A stretch of DNA of 64,000 nucleotides from Neglectibacter timonensis. GTDB taxonomy: Bacteria; Bacillota; Clostridia; Oscillospirales; Acutalibacteraceae. The position numbers and the translations under genes were made by a program. The notes under the pieces are model-generated. The model was not told the origin of the DNA. It was given only the letters and a program-made list of their open reading frames with translations, and ran no database searches. How positions within the stretch are numbered: the stretch's first letter is position 1; each line of letters starts with the position of its first letter. Location of the stretch: contig NZ_LT160640.1 in the NCBI RefSeq assembly GCF_900048895.1, positions 62,001-126,000 of the forward strand. The letters run 5' to 3'. Positions 24,957 through 33,830 of the stretch are shown in pieces.

Positions 24957-25859
24957 ATGGCAAAACTGAAATCTATCAGACGGCAGGTTACCGGCAAAGA
25001 CCTGGCCTTTAACATTGTGCTTTACGCAATCTGCATTATTATTCTGCTCATTGTGGTCTATCCGCTCTATTTTATCGTCATCGCCTCCTTCAGTAACCCT
25101 ACCGAGGTTGCCAACGGTAAGGTATGGCTTTGGCCCAGCCAGTTCACGGTGGATGGATATAAGGAAATCCTGCGGCACGCAGAAATTTGGGTGGGTTATC
25201 GCAACACCATCTTCTACACAGTGGTCGGTACGGTGATCGGCCTGGCAGTGAACATTCCTGCTGCCTATGCCCTGTCCCGGCACGACCTGGTGGGCAGGAA
25301 GATAATTACCTTCTTCTTTATTTTTACTATGTTTTTCAACGGCGGCCTGATCCCTACTTATTTTACCATTCGGGATTTCGGCCTTTACAACAGCTTCTGG
25401 GTGATGGTGCTGCCCTTCTCCGTGGTGGTCTATCATATCATCATTGCCAGAACCTTCTTTGACAGCAGCCTTCCTCAGGGGCTTTTGGACGCAGCGCAGA
25501 TTGACGGATGCAGTAACCTGAGATTTTTCTTCCAGATTGCCCTGCCGCTTTCCAAAGCGGTGCTTGCTGTAATCGCCCTGTATACGGCAGTGGCGCAGTG
25601 GAATGCCTACTTTAATGCCCTGGTGTATATCAAGGATGACGGGCTAAAGCCTCTGCAACTGATTATCCGGAACATCCTCATCACTAAACAGGCGATAGCT
25701 GGAACAGGCGACGGTCTGGCTGCCCAAGAGGCCAGAAGGCTTTCTGAACTGATGAAATATGCGGTCATTATCGTCACCACAGTTCCAATTATGTGCGTAT
25801 ACCCCTTTGTGCAGAAGTATTTTAGCAAGGGCGTTATGATTGGAGCCATTAAGGGCTGA
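24957..25859 (+). CDS. Carbohydrate ABC transporter permease (YtcP-like)
   Basis: A 300-residue second permease of the heterodimer. Six transmembrane segments; the EAA loop is LPQGLLDAAQIDGCSNLRFF. The ending PFVQKYFSKGVMIGAIKG is typical of this subfamily. It forms an operon with the LplB-like permease and the binding protein downstream. Confidence 0.93.
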   Translation: MAKLKSIRRQVTGKDLAFNIVLYAICIIILLIVVYPLYFIVIASFSNPTEVANGKVWLWPSQFTVDGYKEILRHAEIWVGYRNTIFYTVVGTVIGLAVNIPAAYALSRHDLVGRKIITFFFIFTMFFNGGLIPTYFTIRDFGLYNSFWVMVLPFSVVVYHIIIARTFFDSSLPQGLLDAAQIDGCSNLRFFFQIALPLSKAVLAVIALYTAVAQWNAYFNALVYIKDDGLKPLQLIIRNILITKQAIAGTGDGLAAQEARRLSELMKYAVIIVTTVPIMCVYPFVQKYFSKGVMIGAIKG

Positions 25860-25971
25860 GACCTGACTACTATTCCTGTGACACCGCGTTCTGGTTTGGA
25901 TCCAGCCTTTGCCGGAACGCTGTCAATAGATCCTGACAAAAAGGAAATTTATGAAATGAGAGGAGAAAACT

Positions 25972-27642
25972 ATGAACCATTTATGGAAAAAGGCCGGCGC
26001 TCTTCTGCTTACCGCGGGACTGCTGACCTCCATCCTCGCCGGCTGCGGCAACAACAATAACGGCAGCAGTGAGGCAAGCAAAGAAACGGAGAGTAAAGCA
26101 AACTCTTCCGCCTCGACTTCTTCCGGAGCGGAAGCCGGAAACGAAAACTTTAATGAGACCGGTTTCCCCATTGTCAACGAAAAGGTGACCCTTTCCTTTG
26201 TGTATGTGAAAAGCGCTAACATGCGCGACCTCAACGAGAACGCCATGTTCCAGAAGCTGGAGGAGACCACCAACGTACATATTGATTGGCAGTATGCCGG
26301 CGACGCTGACTGGCCGGAGCAGAAATCCCTTCTGCTGGCATCCGGGGATCTGCCCGACGTGTTCTTCGGCAGCAATACGCTGAAGGATATGGACATCATG
26401 ACCAACCTGGATTACTTTGTCCCGCTGGAGGACTACATCGACAAATACTGCACTAACCTGCAGGCAGCCTATGAAGCGGAGCCCATCATGCGTAAGATGA
26501 TCACCTCTCCCGATGGTCACATCTACACGCTTTCCAGAAAGCTGCCTCTGCGGCCGAAGGGCTGCGACGTACCTTTCATCAATCAGAAATGGCTGGATAA
26601 CCTGGGCTTGGAAATGCCCACCACGGTAGATGAGTGGTACAATGTACTGAAAGCTTTCAAAGAGCAGGATGCAAACGGCAACGGCGATCCCAATGACGAA
26701 GTTCCCCTCACCGGATGCGGCATGTTCGACTGGATCCGCTATACCAATGCCTGGGGCATCACGGACAGTCTGGAAGAGAACCTGCTGGCCCTCGACCAGA
26801 AGACTAAGAAGCCCGTCTTTATTCCTGCCGACGAGCGCTACAAGGAGTGCATTGAGTTCTTCCACAAGCTGTATTCCGAGGGCATCATGGATCAGGAATT
26901 CTTTACCCAGGACGGTTCCATGGCAGATGCCAAACTGAAGAATGAAGAGGTTTCCCGAGTAGGAACCGGTATTGCCTGGGAAGTAAAGTCCCACACCAAT
27001 CCCCACTCCGACGAATATGTGGTCATGCCTCCTTTGGCCGGCCCCAACGGCGACCGCTATATCCGCGGCAACGACGCTACCATTATTTATGGCCGCAATG
27101 AGTTCACAGTCACTACAGCCTGTGAGTATCCAGAAGTTGCCATGCGTTGGGCAGATGCCTATGCGGACGACGACATCTCTGTGCAGTCTTACTGGGGACC
27201 CTACGGCGAAGTATTGGATAAAGCCGACGACGGCACAATCACGTTCCTGGATCCTCCTGAAGGAAAGAACGGCGACGGGTGGTATTGGGAAGTCACCTGC
27301 CGCGACCATGGCCCGAAATATATTAGCCCCGAAACCGAAGCCAAGATTGTTCTGCCCGAGGGCAGCGGCGACGGCGCCAAGCTGGAGTGCGACGAAATTA
27401 TCAAAGACTTTGTTGCCGAGCCCTATCCGCTGGTCAACTACACAGAAGAGCAGATGGACGAGATCTCTAAGCTCACAGTGGATATTTATAAGTACGTCGA
27501 GGAATCCTGGGCAAACTGGATTGTCAACGGCGGCATTGAGAACGATTGGGACGGTTACATTGCCCAGCTCAATCAGATGGGACTCGAGCGTCTGATGGAA
27601 ATCTATCAGGAAGCTCTCGATTCTTACAACAGCGCCAGCTGA
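25972..27642 (+). CDS. Extracellular solute-binding lipoprotein of the sugar ABC transporter
   Basis: A 556-residue lipoprotein. A basic N terminus, hydrophobic core and lipobox LAGC (Cys25) are followed by a low-complexity Asn/Ser/Glu-rich linker to about residue 50. The mature part is a large two-lobed family 1 binding protein of the LipO/YtcQ class that goes with LplB/YtcP permeases. AGAGGAG lies seven to eight bases before the ATG. It captures the oligosaccharide for import. The genes downstream (oxidoreductase, GH172 enzyme) suggest a fructan- or arabinan-derived ligand. Confidence 0.93.
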   Translation: MNHLWKKAGALLLTAGLLTSILAGCGNNNNGSSEASKETESKANSSASTSSGAEAGNENFNETGFPIVNEKVTLSFVYVKSANMRDLNENAMFQKLEETTNVHIDWQYAGDADWPEQKSLLLASGDLPDVFFGSNTLKDMDIMTNLDYFVPLEDYIDKYCTNLQAAYEAEPIMRKMITSPDGHIYTLSRKLPLRPKGCDVPFINQKWLDNLGLEMPTTVDEWYNVLKAFKEQDANGNGDPNDEVPLTGCGMFDWIRYTNAWGITDSLEENLLALDQKTKKPVFIPADERYKECIEFFHKLYSEGIMDQEFFTQDGSMADAKLKNEEVSRVGTGIAWEVKSHTNPHSDEYVVMPPLAGPNGDRYIRGNDATIIYGRNEFTVTTACEYPEVAMRWADAYADDDISVQSYWGPYGEVLDKADDGTITFLDPPEGKNGDGWYWEVTCRDHGPKYISPETEAKIVLPEGSGDGAKLECDEIIKDFVAEPYPLVNYTEEQMDEISKLTVDIYKYVEESWANWIVNGGIENDWDGYIAQLNQMGLERLMEIYQEALDSYNSAS

Positions 27643-27688
27643 CGAATTGCGCGTTCAACTACACTTGCTATAGATACGATTCGATGAC

Positions 27689-27715
27689 GGAGCCCGGGAG
27701 TTTATTCCCGGGCTC
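27689..27715 (+). promoter_or_regulatory. Intercistronic hairpin after the binding-protein gene
   Basis: GGAGCCCGGGA pairs perfectly with TCCCGGGCTCC around a five-base loop, without a U-tract. Such hairpins protect the upstream message and raise binding-protein levels over distal genes. Confidence 0.6.
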
Positions 27716-27767
27716 CCGATTCCAATCGGAAGATTAGACAACAGTGATTCTGTGGGAGGAAAACAGT

Positions 27768-28844
27768 ATGGAGAAAAAAATTTGGAGAGTAGGCAGTGTC
27801 GGCATCGGCGGAATTTCCAGGGGAGTCCATCTGCCCGGAATCGAAAAAAGTCCGGATCTTCAGCTCGTGGCAGTCTGCGATATCCGTCCGGAACGGATGG
27901 AATATGCCAGGGAGAAATACGGGATTGACGAGGCTCATTGCTTTGCCGATTATCATGATTTGATCAATTGCCCGGACGTGGACGTTATCGACATCTCCAC
28001 CAGCAACAATGCCCATTTTGAGGTGGCCAAGGCAGCTATTGAGGCGGGAAAACCCTATGCAATTGAAAAGCCTGTTACCATGACGGCGGAGGAAGCGGAT
28101 ATCTTGGCCCGCATGACGGCCGAAAAGAATTTGAAAAATATGGTTTGTTTTTCCTATCGCTTCAAAGCGGCGGCCCGCTATATGAAGGATATCATCGCCC
28201 AGGGCTCTATCGGTCAGATTTACCACGTGTACATGCAATATCTACAGGCGGGCGGCGGCCCGGAGTGGGACCTGCCCCGGTCTTGGCGCTACATCAAGGA
28301 GCTTACAGGGACCGGCGCGCTGGGAGACCTGGGGTGTCATGCCCTGGATCTGGTCAGCTTTGTCACCGGGAAAGACTATGTGAAGGCGGTAGGGCATGCC
28401 GACACCTTTACAAAAATGAGAAAGTTGGAAGAGGGCGAAGGTCTTGGAGAGGTGGATGTGGATGATTTCTGCAACTACCTGATGGAAATGGACGGAAAGA
28501 CTGCTGCCGATTTTGAGATTACCCGGTTTGCCTATGGCCGCGGCAACTACCAGCGTTTGGAAATCTACGGCAGTAAGGGCGCCGTGGTCTACACTTTGGA
28601 TGCAAAAGCACCCGGCGTGGACGAAATTGAGGTGTGTATCGGGCCGGTAGTGGGCAGGGCAGGTTCCTTTACCACAATTCCCATCCCTGAAAAATACCGG
28701 GCTGACCAGATGCAGTCTTTTGCCGATATTCTCAATGATACAGGAGACGGCATGGCTGCCACGATTAAGGAAGGCTGTCATATCCAACATGCTCTGGAGA
28801 GCATTATCCGCTCGGCGGAGGAAGAAAAGTGGCTGCCAGTTTGA
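27768..28844 (+). CDS. Gfo/Idh/MocA-family oxidoreductase
   Basis: A 358-residue NAD(P)-dependent sugar oxidoreductase. The N-terminal Rossmann fold carries VGIGGISRG and AVCDIRPERM. IEKPVTMT contains the conserved EKP lysine. GDLGCHALDL supplies the catalytic-type His of the second domain. Substrate is unknown; in carbohydrate clusters these enzymes oxidise or epimerise imported sugars or inositols. GGGAGG lies upstream of the ATG. It follows the ABC operon by 125 bp across a hairpin, so it may share the transcript. Confidence 0.92.
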   Translation: MEKKIWRVGSVGIGGISRGVHLPGIEKSPDLQLVAVCDIRPERMEYAREKYGIDEAHCFADYHDLINCPDVDVIDISTSNNAHFEVAKAAIEAGKPYAIEKPVTMTAEEADILARMTAEKNLKNMVCFSYRFKAAARYMKDIIAQGSIGQIYHVYMQYLQAGGGPEWDLPRSWRYIKELTGTGALGDLGCHALDLVSFVTGKDYVKAVGHADTFTKMRKLEEGEGLGEVDVDDFCNYLMEMDGKTAADFEITRFAYGRGNYQRLEIYGSKGAVVYTLDAKAPGVDEIEVCIGPVVGRAGSFTTIPIPEKYRADQMQSFADILNDTGDGMAATIKEGCHIQHALESIIRSAEEEKWLPV

Positions 28845-28872
28845 CGGTAATGTATTGAAAAAGGAGTTTGAA

Positions 28873-28912
28873 GGAGGGTCGCCGTTCTTTTCATTCAGAG
28901 CGGTGACCCTCC
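28873..28912 (+). terminator. Probable terminator after the oxidoreductase gene
   Basis: GGAGGGTCGCCG pairs with CGGTGACCCTCC with one mismatch; the U-tract is weak (CGTATTTCTT). Confidence 0.5.
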
Positions 28913-28944
28913 CGTATTTCTTGGATGGAAACGGAGCGGCTGCA

Positions 28945-28973
28945 TTGAAAAGAACGGCTTTCTGTGCTATCAT
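28945..28973 (+). promoter_or_regulatory. Promoter of the GH172 gene
   Basis: TTGAAA (28945-28950) and TATCAT (28968-28973, preceded by TGC, extended -10) are 17 bp apart, 47 bp before the ATG. Confidence 0.7.
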
Positions 28974-29020
28974 GACAGAAAAGCACTGGAGAAAAAACGG
29001 TTGAGGGAGGATGACTCAGG

Positions 29021-30136
29021 ATGATATTTGAAAACCCATTTGTTGCCGGATTTTCTGCCCTGCCAATGATTACGGGCGGGAAAAGCAGGGCGGTTAACGC
29101 GGAAAATCCCAGAGGAGAGAAGGGCCGGGGCGGTATGGCTTCCAGCGGGCTTGGCCCTTCCAGAAAGGGATCTCCCTGTCTTGGGGAGATCAAGCCGGGG
29201 GAGACCGCCACTTTGGCAGAGATTGACGGACCCGGCGTGATTCAGCACATTTGGATCACCGTTACCGACAAAACCAGTGATGCAGACTGTTTTGTCCTGC
29301 GCGACCTGGTACTGCGGATGTACTGGGACGGAGAAGAGAACCCCTCTGTGGAGAGTCCGCTGGGCGACTTTTTCTGCTGTGGCTTCGGGCGGGGATGCGT
29401 GGTAAATTCCATGCCAATCGTGGTCAACCCGGCCCGGGGATTCAACAGCTATTTTCCCATGCCCTTTGGGAAGAAGGCAAAAATAACGGTGGAAAACCAG
29501 CATAAGAACAGTGTGCCGGCTTTTTTCTATCAGATTGACTACTGTCTTTATGAGGCGCTTCCTGAAAACACAGGATATTTTCACGCCCAGTGGAGACGGC
29601 AGCGGCTTACGGAAAAGCAAAAGGATTATGTGGTGCTGGACGGTGTACAGGGCCGTGGACAGTACATTGGCACCTACTTAGCCCTGACAACCTTGGAGCG
29701 TTATTGGTGGGGCGAGGGGGAGATGAAGTTTTACCTGGACGGAGACTTGGAGTATCCCACTATCTGCGGTACCGGCACAGAGGATTATTTCGGCGGGGCC
29801 TGGAGCTTTGCCTCTCAGGAGGATGGGAAAACGGTGGAAAACACCTACTGCACGCCGTTTTTGGGGTATCCCTATTATTCTCACCATGACGATTCCGTCC
29901 ATAACGATTACCACAATGACGACTGCCCGCCCATGCGTGGGTTTTACCGCTGGCATATTATGGACCCCATTCATTTCGAAGAGGATTTAAAAGTGACGCT
30001 GCAGCAGATCGGCGTCTGTCACAGGGGGTTGTTTGAGCGTCAGGACGATGTGGCTACCGTGGCCTATTGGTACCAGGCGGAGCCTCACGGGGCGTTTCCC
30101 CTTTTGCCTGACAGAGAATACCGCTGGCCCCGGTAA
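29021..30136 (+). CDS. DUF2961 / glycoside hydrolase family 172 protein
   Basis: A 371-residue protein of the DUF2961 family, now GH172. Characterised members release or form difructose dianhydride I or act on D-arabinofuranosides. Typical features include PGVIQHIWIT near the N terminus, LGDFFCCGFG, NSYFPMPF and the GTGTEDYFGGAW block with acidic residues likely in the active site. There is no signal peptide, so it would act in the cytoplasm on the sugar imported by the neighbouring ABC system. It has its own promoter. The substrate proposal is inference. Confidence 0.88.
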   Translation: MIFENPFVAGFSALPMITGGKSRAVNAENPRGEKGRGGMASSGLGPSRKGSPCLGEIKPGETATLAEIDGPGVIQHIWITVTDKTSDADCFVLRDLVLRMYWDGEENPSVESPLGDFFCCGFGRGCVVNSMPIVVNPARGFNSYFPMPFGKKAKITVENQHKNSVPAFFYQIDYCLYEALPENTGYFHAQWRRQRLTEKQKDYVVLDGVQGRGQYIGTYLALTTLERYWWGEGEMKFYLDGDLEYPTICGTGTEDYFGGAWSFASQEDGKTVENTYCTPFLGYPYYSHHDDSVHNDYHNDDCPPMRGFYRWHIMDPIHFEEDLKVTLQQIGVCHRGLFERQDDVATVAYWYQAEPHGAFPLLPDREYRWPR

Positions 30137-30178
30137 ATGGACAGGGCCGCTTAGCGGGGTAGGTTTTTAAGGAAAAAT

Positions 30179-30217
30179 GGGAAGGGCGGAGAGACCAGAC
30201 GTCTCTCCGCCCTTCCC
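30179..30217. terminator. Long hairpin after the GH172 gene
   Basis: GGGAAGGGCGGAGAGAC pairs perfectly with GTCTCTCCGCCCTTCCC (17 bp, five-base loop). No U-tract follows on the plus strand, while TTTTT follows on the minus strand. It may still end transcription of the sugar locus. Confidence 0.5.
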
Positions 30218-30274
30218 GCAGGAAACATATTTTGTATGCAGAAATTACGTGGCGCCAACAGGAGGTGTCCGCCT

Positions 30275-31198
30275 ATGATACTCAGCGCCAGCAGAAGGAC
30301 AGATCTGCCATCTCTCTATCCGGAATGGCTTTATAATCGGCTCAGAGAGGGCTGTGTGATTGTGCCCAATCCCTATCGTACAGGGCACGCTGTAAAACTG
30401 ATGTTTTCGCCGGAAACGGTGGACTGTATTGTATTCTGGACAAAAAATCCCATACCCTTGGAACCGTACCTTTCCCGAATTGAGAGGCTTGGTTACCCAA
30501 ATTACTATTTTTCCTATACCATTACAGCCTTCGGAGGAGAAGAGGAACCGAACCTTCTTCCTTTGGAGGAGAGGCTGGAATCGTTTCGACGGCTGAGCCG
30601 GCGGCTTGGCGCAGAACGTGTGGACTGGCGTTTCGATCCGGTCCTGATCAATGAAAAATATTCAGTCGAATGGACAGCGGAGCGTTTCGGCGTTCTTTGC
30701 AGGGAACTGAACGGTTTTACAAAGCGTTGCATTCTCAGTTTTGCCGACCCTTACCGGCATCTGAAAAATTCCGTTCCCCCAATGAAGGAGGAGGAAATCC
30801 AAGAGGCGGCAAAGGCGCTTGCTGCGGAGGCGTCCCGTTGGAATTTGCCGCTTGTCACCTGCGCGGAGGAGATGAATTTGACCGGGTATGGCATACATCC
30901 CGGAGCCTGCATCAGTCGTGAAAAATTGGAAGCTGTCACAGGCAATCAGCTGAAAGTGAAAAAAGATGCCGGACAACGTCCCGCCTGCGGCTGCGTAGAA
31001 AGCTATGAAATAGGCGCTTACAATACCTGTGTAAACGGCTGTTTTTACTGTTATGCAACCAGAAACCGTGATGCGGCAAGACGAGTTTATGCGGCTCACT
31101 CTCCCTTTTCTCCCGTTTTGGGCGGTATTCCGGGACAAAATTGGATTTTGAATGAAAAAAATCCGCCTTCCCTGCAAACAGGGCAGATCGCTTTTTGA
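30275..31198 (+). CDS. DUF1848 family protein with C-terminal cysteine cluster
   Basis: A 307-residue protein of the DUF1848 family, whose function is not established. It begins ILSASRRTDLP, as is typical. Cysteines C238, C240, C252, C256 and C259 lie in the block GCVES...YNTC..GCFYCYA, suggesting a metal or iron-sulfur site; the family is sometimes linked to the radical SAM superfamily. The ATG at 30275 has AGGAGG upstream; frame open 13 codons earlier lacks a ribosome site. No operon partner is evident. Confidence 0.85.
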   Translation: MILSASRRTDLPSLYPEWLYNRLREGCVIVPNPYRTGHAVKLMFSPETVDCIVFWTKNPIPLEPYLSRIERLGYPNYYFSYTITAFGGEEEPNLLPLEERLESFRRLSRRLGAERVDWRFDPVLINEKYSVEWTAERFGVLCRELNGFTKRCILSFADPYRHLKNSVPPMKEEEIQEAAKALAAEASRWNLPLVTCAEEMNLTGYGIHPGACISREKLEAVTGNQLKVKKDAGQRPACGCVESYEIGAYNTCVNGCFYCYATRNRDAARRVYAAHSPFSPVLGGIPGQNWILNEKNPPSLQTGQIAF

Positions 31199-31255
31199 GA
31201 GAATCTGCGGCAGGGATGGCGGAGGATCTTTTGAAAGAAGTCCAGCCTTTCTGTC

Positions 31256-31585
31256 TTACACGAAAACACACTGAATCAAAATCATATAGCAAATAGTTCC
31301 TGCGCCGACGCTTAAGAGAGTATTGCGTTTCCAAAGGTGCAGAAGCACCACCGCGGCGATGGAAATCAGTTCAGGGATCCCGCTGGGAAAGGCCAGCAGG
31401 TTGACGCTTTTTAGGCAATACACGATCAGCGTGGCAATGATGGCCGGAGGCAATACATTTCCAAGAAACACTACGATTCTGGGAACTGTCCTCTTTCGCC
31501 CAAACAGAACAAAGGGGACCAGCCGGGTGGCAAAGGTGCAGAGGGCGGCTATGGCGATTGTGGCAATGGACATACCGGTGCTCAT
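31256..31585 (-). CDS. azlD: AzlD-family branched-chain amino acid transport subunit
   Basis: A 109-residue protein with three to four transmembrane helices, the small partner of AzlC. TRLVPFVLFG and NVLPPAIIATLIVYCL are typical. The pair is thought to export branched-chain amino acids or analogues. Its ATG overlaps the azlC stop by four bases (ATGA). Confidence 0.88.
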   Translation of the reverse strand: MSTGMSIATIAIAALCTFATRLVPFVLFGRKRTVPRIVVFLGNVLPPAIIATLIVYCLKSVNLLAFPSGIPELISIAAVVLLHLWKRNTLLSVGAGTICYMILIQCVFV

Positions 31586-32310
31586 GACCCAGCCCCCTCT
31601 TTTTTATGAGATTCGGGTTCTTCCATTTTATTCTGTACCAGGTTCCGGCAGGCCATCAGTACGGTAACGGTGACGATGAGCGATGGCAGGATGAAGTTGT
31701 CCGGACCCAATACCAGAAGAAAGAACGCCGAGATGCATAATCCGGTGACCGCAGGCAGATGAGATTTGAAGTCGAACCACTGTTCTATAAAAAGAACAAC
31801 AAACAGCGCCGTCATGGAAAAATCGATTCCCGTGAAATCCAGAGGCAGGAACTGCCCCAGCAAAGCGCCCAGTACACCGCCTAAAATCCAGTAAATGTGA
31901 TTGAAAAGGGCAATCAGGAACATTGCTTTTCCCTCTTCCACATCCTTCTCTGGCTTGACAGAGCAGAGCACGGAATAGGTTTCGTCTGTCAGGGAAAAAA
32001 TCATGTAGATATATTTACGGCCCGTTTTTTTGAAACGGTCTAAAAAGGAAAGTCCGTAAAACATATGCCTGCTGTTGATAAGAAGCGTCATGGCGGCTGT
32101 CATGGGCAGGGAGGCTCCGCCGCTGAGCAGGGATACCAAAAGGAATTGCCCGGAACCGGCAAACACGGTGAGGCTGATCAAAAAGGCCCAGATAAAGTTG
32201 TAGCCGGCATGCTGAATCATCACGCCGAAGGCTGATCCCAAAAACAGATAACCGCACATCACAGGCAGGGATTTTTGAAATGCGTACTGTAGCGTTCTCT
32301 TTTTTGTCAA
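31582..32310 (-). CDS. azlC: AzlC-family branched-chain amino acid permease
   Basis: A 242-residue membrane protein with about six helices, the large AzlC subunit. SLPVMCGYLFLGSAFG, FAGSGQF and LLINSRHMFYG are hallmark segments. It appears to start with TTG at 32310, with only a weak GATGGGA ribosome site. The gene is coupled to azlD. It probably exports leucine/isoleucine/valine, in keeping with leucine synthesis genes elsewhere in the window, though no regulatory link is visible. Confidence 0.9.
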   Translation of the reverse strand: MTKKRTLQYAFQKSLPVMCGYLFLGSAFGVMIQHAGYNFIWAFLISLTVFAGSGQFLLVSLLSGGASLPMTAAMTLLINSRHMFYGLSFLDRFKKTGRKYIYMIFSLTDETYSVLCSVKPEKDVEEGKAMFLIALFNHIYWILGGVLGALLGQFLPLDFTGIDFSMTALFVVLFIEQWFDFKSHLPAVTGLCISAFFLLVLGPDNFILPSLIVTVTVLMACRNLVQNKMEEPESHKKEGAGS

Positions 32311-32362
32311 GATCCCATCTTCTTTCGCATTGTCTCAGCTTTTTTGACAAAAGGCCGGAGCT

Positions 32363-32393
32363 ATTATAGCATGGAAGGCAGGAGTAAAGTCAA
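32363..32393 (-). promoter_or_regulatory. Probable azlCD promoter
   Basis: On the minus strand TTGACT and TGC-TATAAT (extended -10, 32363-32368) are 19 bp apart. Confidence 0.6.
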
Positions 32394-32460
32394 GAGCTGA
32401 TAAACCGGTTGCAGCGTGGGATACTAAATGACAGCGGATTTGCAAAAGGAGGTTTTGGCG

Positions 32461-32970
32461 ATGGATGAACAGGCATTTTACAAGGTGACTTATGGGCTTT
32501 ATGTGGTGTCTGCAGAGGCGGACGGAGGACGGAGCGGCTGCATTGTTAACACACTTCAGCAGGTCACTGCGGAGCCCATACGGCTGGCGGTGACAATAAG
32601 CAAGGAAAATTATACCTGCGAACTGATCGAACAGGCGGGGCGTTTTGCAGCAGTGGCATTGGACCAGCGGGCAGACCTCCCGTTAATTGGCAGGTTTGGT
32701 TTCCGACAAGGACGGGATTTTGATAAATTTTCCGGACTTCCCATAGAACGGGATGAAAACGGCATGCCCTATTCCACAGCTGCGGCCTGTGCGCGTTACA
32801 GCTGCCGGGTGACGGAAACCGTAGATCTGGAAACTCACCTGATGTTTGTGGGGGAAGCCGAAGAGGCTGAGATTTTAAGCGAGGAGAATCCCTTGACTTA
32901 CACATATTACCGAACGGTCATCAGGGGGAAAACACCAAAAAATGCGCCTTCCTATCAGCGAAAGGTATAA
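32461..32970 (+). CDS. Flavin reductase family protein
   Basis: A 169-residue FMN-binding split-barrel flavoprotein, resembling the flavin reductase module of clostridial high-molecular-weight rubredoxin (Hrb)-type proteins. YKVTYGLYVVSA and the FRQGRDFDKFSG segment fit. The C-terminal end KTPKNAPSYQRKV stops where related proteins carry a rubredoxin domain, so this is the stand-alone form. It probably reduces FMN with NAD(P)H in oxygen or nitric-oxide defence. AGGAGG lies eight bases before the ATG at 32461. Confidence 0.88.
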   Translation: MDEQAFYKVTYGLYVVSAEADGGRSGCIVNTLQQVTAEPIRLAVTISKENYTCELIEQAGRFAAVALDQRADLPLIGRFGFRQGRDFDKFSGLPIERDENGMPYSTAAACARYSCRVTETVDLETHLMFVGEAEEAEILSEENPLTYTYYRTVIRGKTPKNAPSYQRKV

Positions 32971-32983
32971 CATCGATGAAAAA

Positions 32984-33025
32984 GAAACTCCGCAGTCCTG
33001 GAAAGAAACCGGACTGCGGAGTTTC
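32984..33025. terminator. Bidirectional terminator between flavin reductase and PAP2 genes
   Basis: GAAACTCCGCAGTCC pairs with GGACTGCGGAGTTTC (15 bp) between convergent genes; the U-tract is weak on both sides. Confidence 0.65.
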
Positions 33026-33065
33026 TATTGTGAAAGGACAGATGGAGAAAAACAACAGAAAAGGG

Positions 33066-33623
33066 TCAGACGTCTGCCTTTTTGTTCAGCTTTGGCCGGA
33101 CGGCGTGCCGGTAAACAAAGAGGGTCAGCAGGCCAAAAAGAATCCCCAGCGCCACACCTGCCAGCACATCGGTGGGGTAGTGTACAAATAAGAAAACGCG
33201 GGAAAGTGCAATCAGAAACGCCAGTACAAATGCAGAAACTCCCCATTTTTTGGAGAAGCCGAACAGCACTGTGGCGGCGGCAAAGGAGGAGGAACTGTGC
33301 CCGGAGGGAAAGGAGTAGGACCCCGGCGGCGGAATGAGCATGGCAACATATTCCGGAAATTGCTGGCAGGGCCGGGGACGGCACACAATATTCTTGATCA
33401 GCACCTCTCCGGTGAGAAAGGCGCCCAGCATGGCGCAGAGCATCAGCACTCCGCACAGCCGGTATTTTTTTGTAAACAGGAGCACCAGCGATAGAGCAAT
33501 CCAAACGATTCCCGCTTCCCCCAGATAGGTAATGATGGGGAAGATGGCGTCGGTTATCTGAGTGTGAAAGTTTGCCTGGACAAACCCCATGACGGCAGCG
33601 TCAAAAGCATTCAGGCCTTCCAT
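33066..33623 (-). CDS. PAP2-family membrane phosphatase
   Basis: About 185 residues with five to six transmembrane helices. The three-part phosphatase signature is complete: K-x6-RPRP, PSGHSSSSF with the proton-donor-type His, and SRVFLFVHYPTD with the nucleophile His. It would dephosphorylate a lipid phosphate such as undecaprenyl pyrophosphate or phosphatidylglycerol phosphate at the membrane. AAGGAG lies eleven bases before the chosen ATG; a TTG at 33632 is an alternative start. Confidence 0.92.
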   Translation of the reverse strand: MEGLNAFDAAVMGFVQANFHTQITDAIFPIITYLGEAGIVWIALSLVLLFTKKYRLCGVLMLCAMLGAFLTGEVLIKNIVCRPRPCQQFPEYVAMLIPPPGSYSFPSGHSSSSFAAATVLFGFSKKWGVSAFVLAFLIALSRVFLFVHYPTDVLAGVALGILFGLLTLFVYRHAVRPKLNKKADV

Positions 33624-33710
33624 ATTTTGCAACTCTCCTTATTTGACAGGATGAAGGCACGGCGGCTGACTGTCGCCACCGCACATGTGAATCCAAAAGA
33701 ATACATTTTT

Positions 33711-33739
33711 ATTATAGCATATGGCCGCGTAATTGCCAA
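33711..33739 (-). promoter_or_regulatory. Probable promoter of the PAP2 gene
   Basis: On the minus strand TTGGCA (33734-33739) and TGC-TATAAT (33711-33716) are 17 bp apart, about 90 bp before the start. Confidence 0.6.
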
Positions 33740-33830
33740 ACCTTTGGGACAAATCATAAACAGAGGTATCCGGCAGTATATATTTCTGAAGGCAGAACAC
33801 TGCCCTCTCGAAAAATCAAGGCGGAAAGGC

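Noticed and set aside
30179-30217. Considered as a strong intrinsic terminator for the GH172 gene
   Set aside because: The stem is perfect, but no U-tract follows on the plus strand, so it is listed only as a possible terminator.
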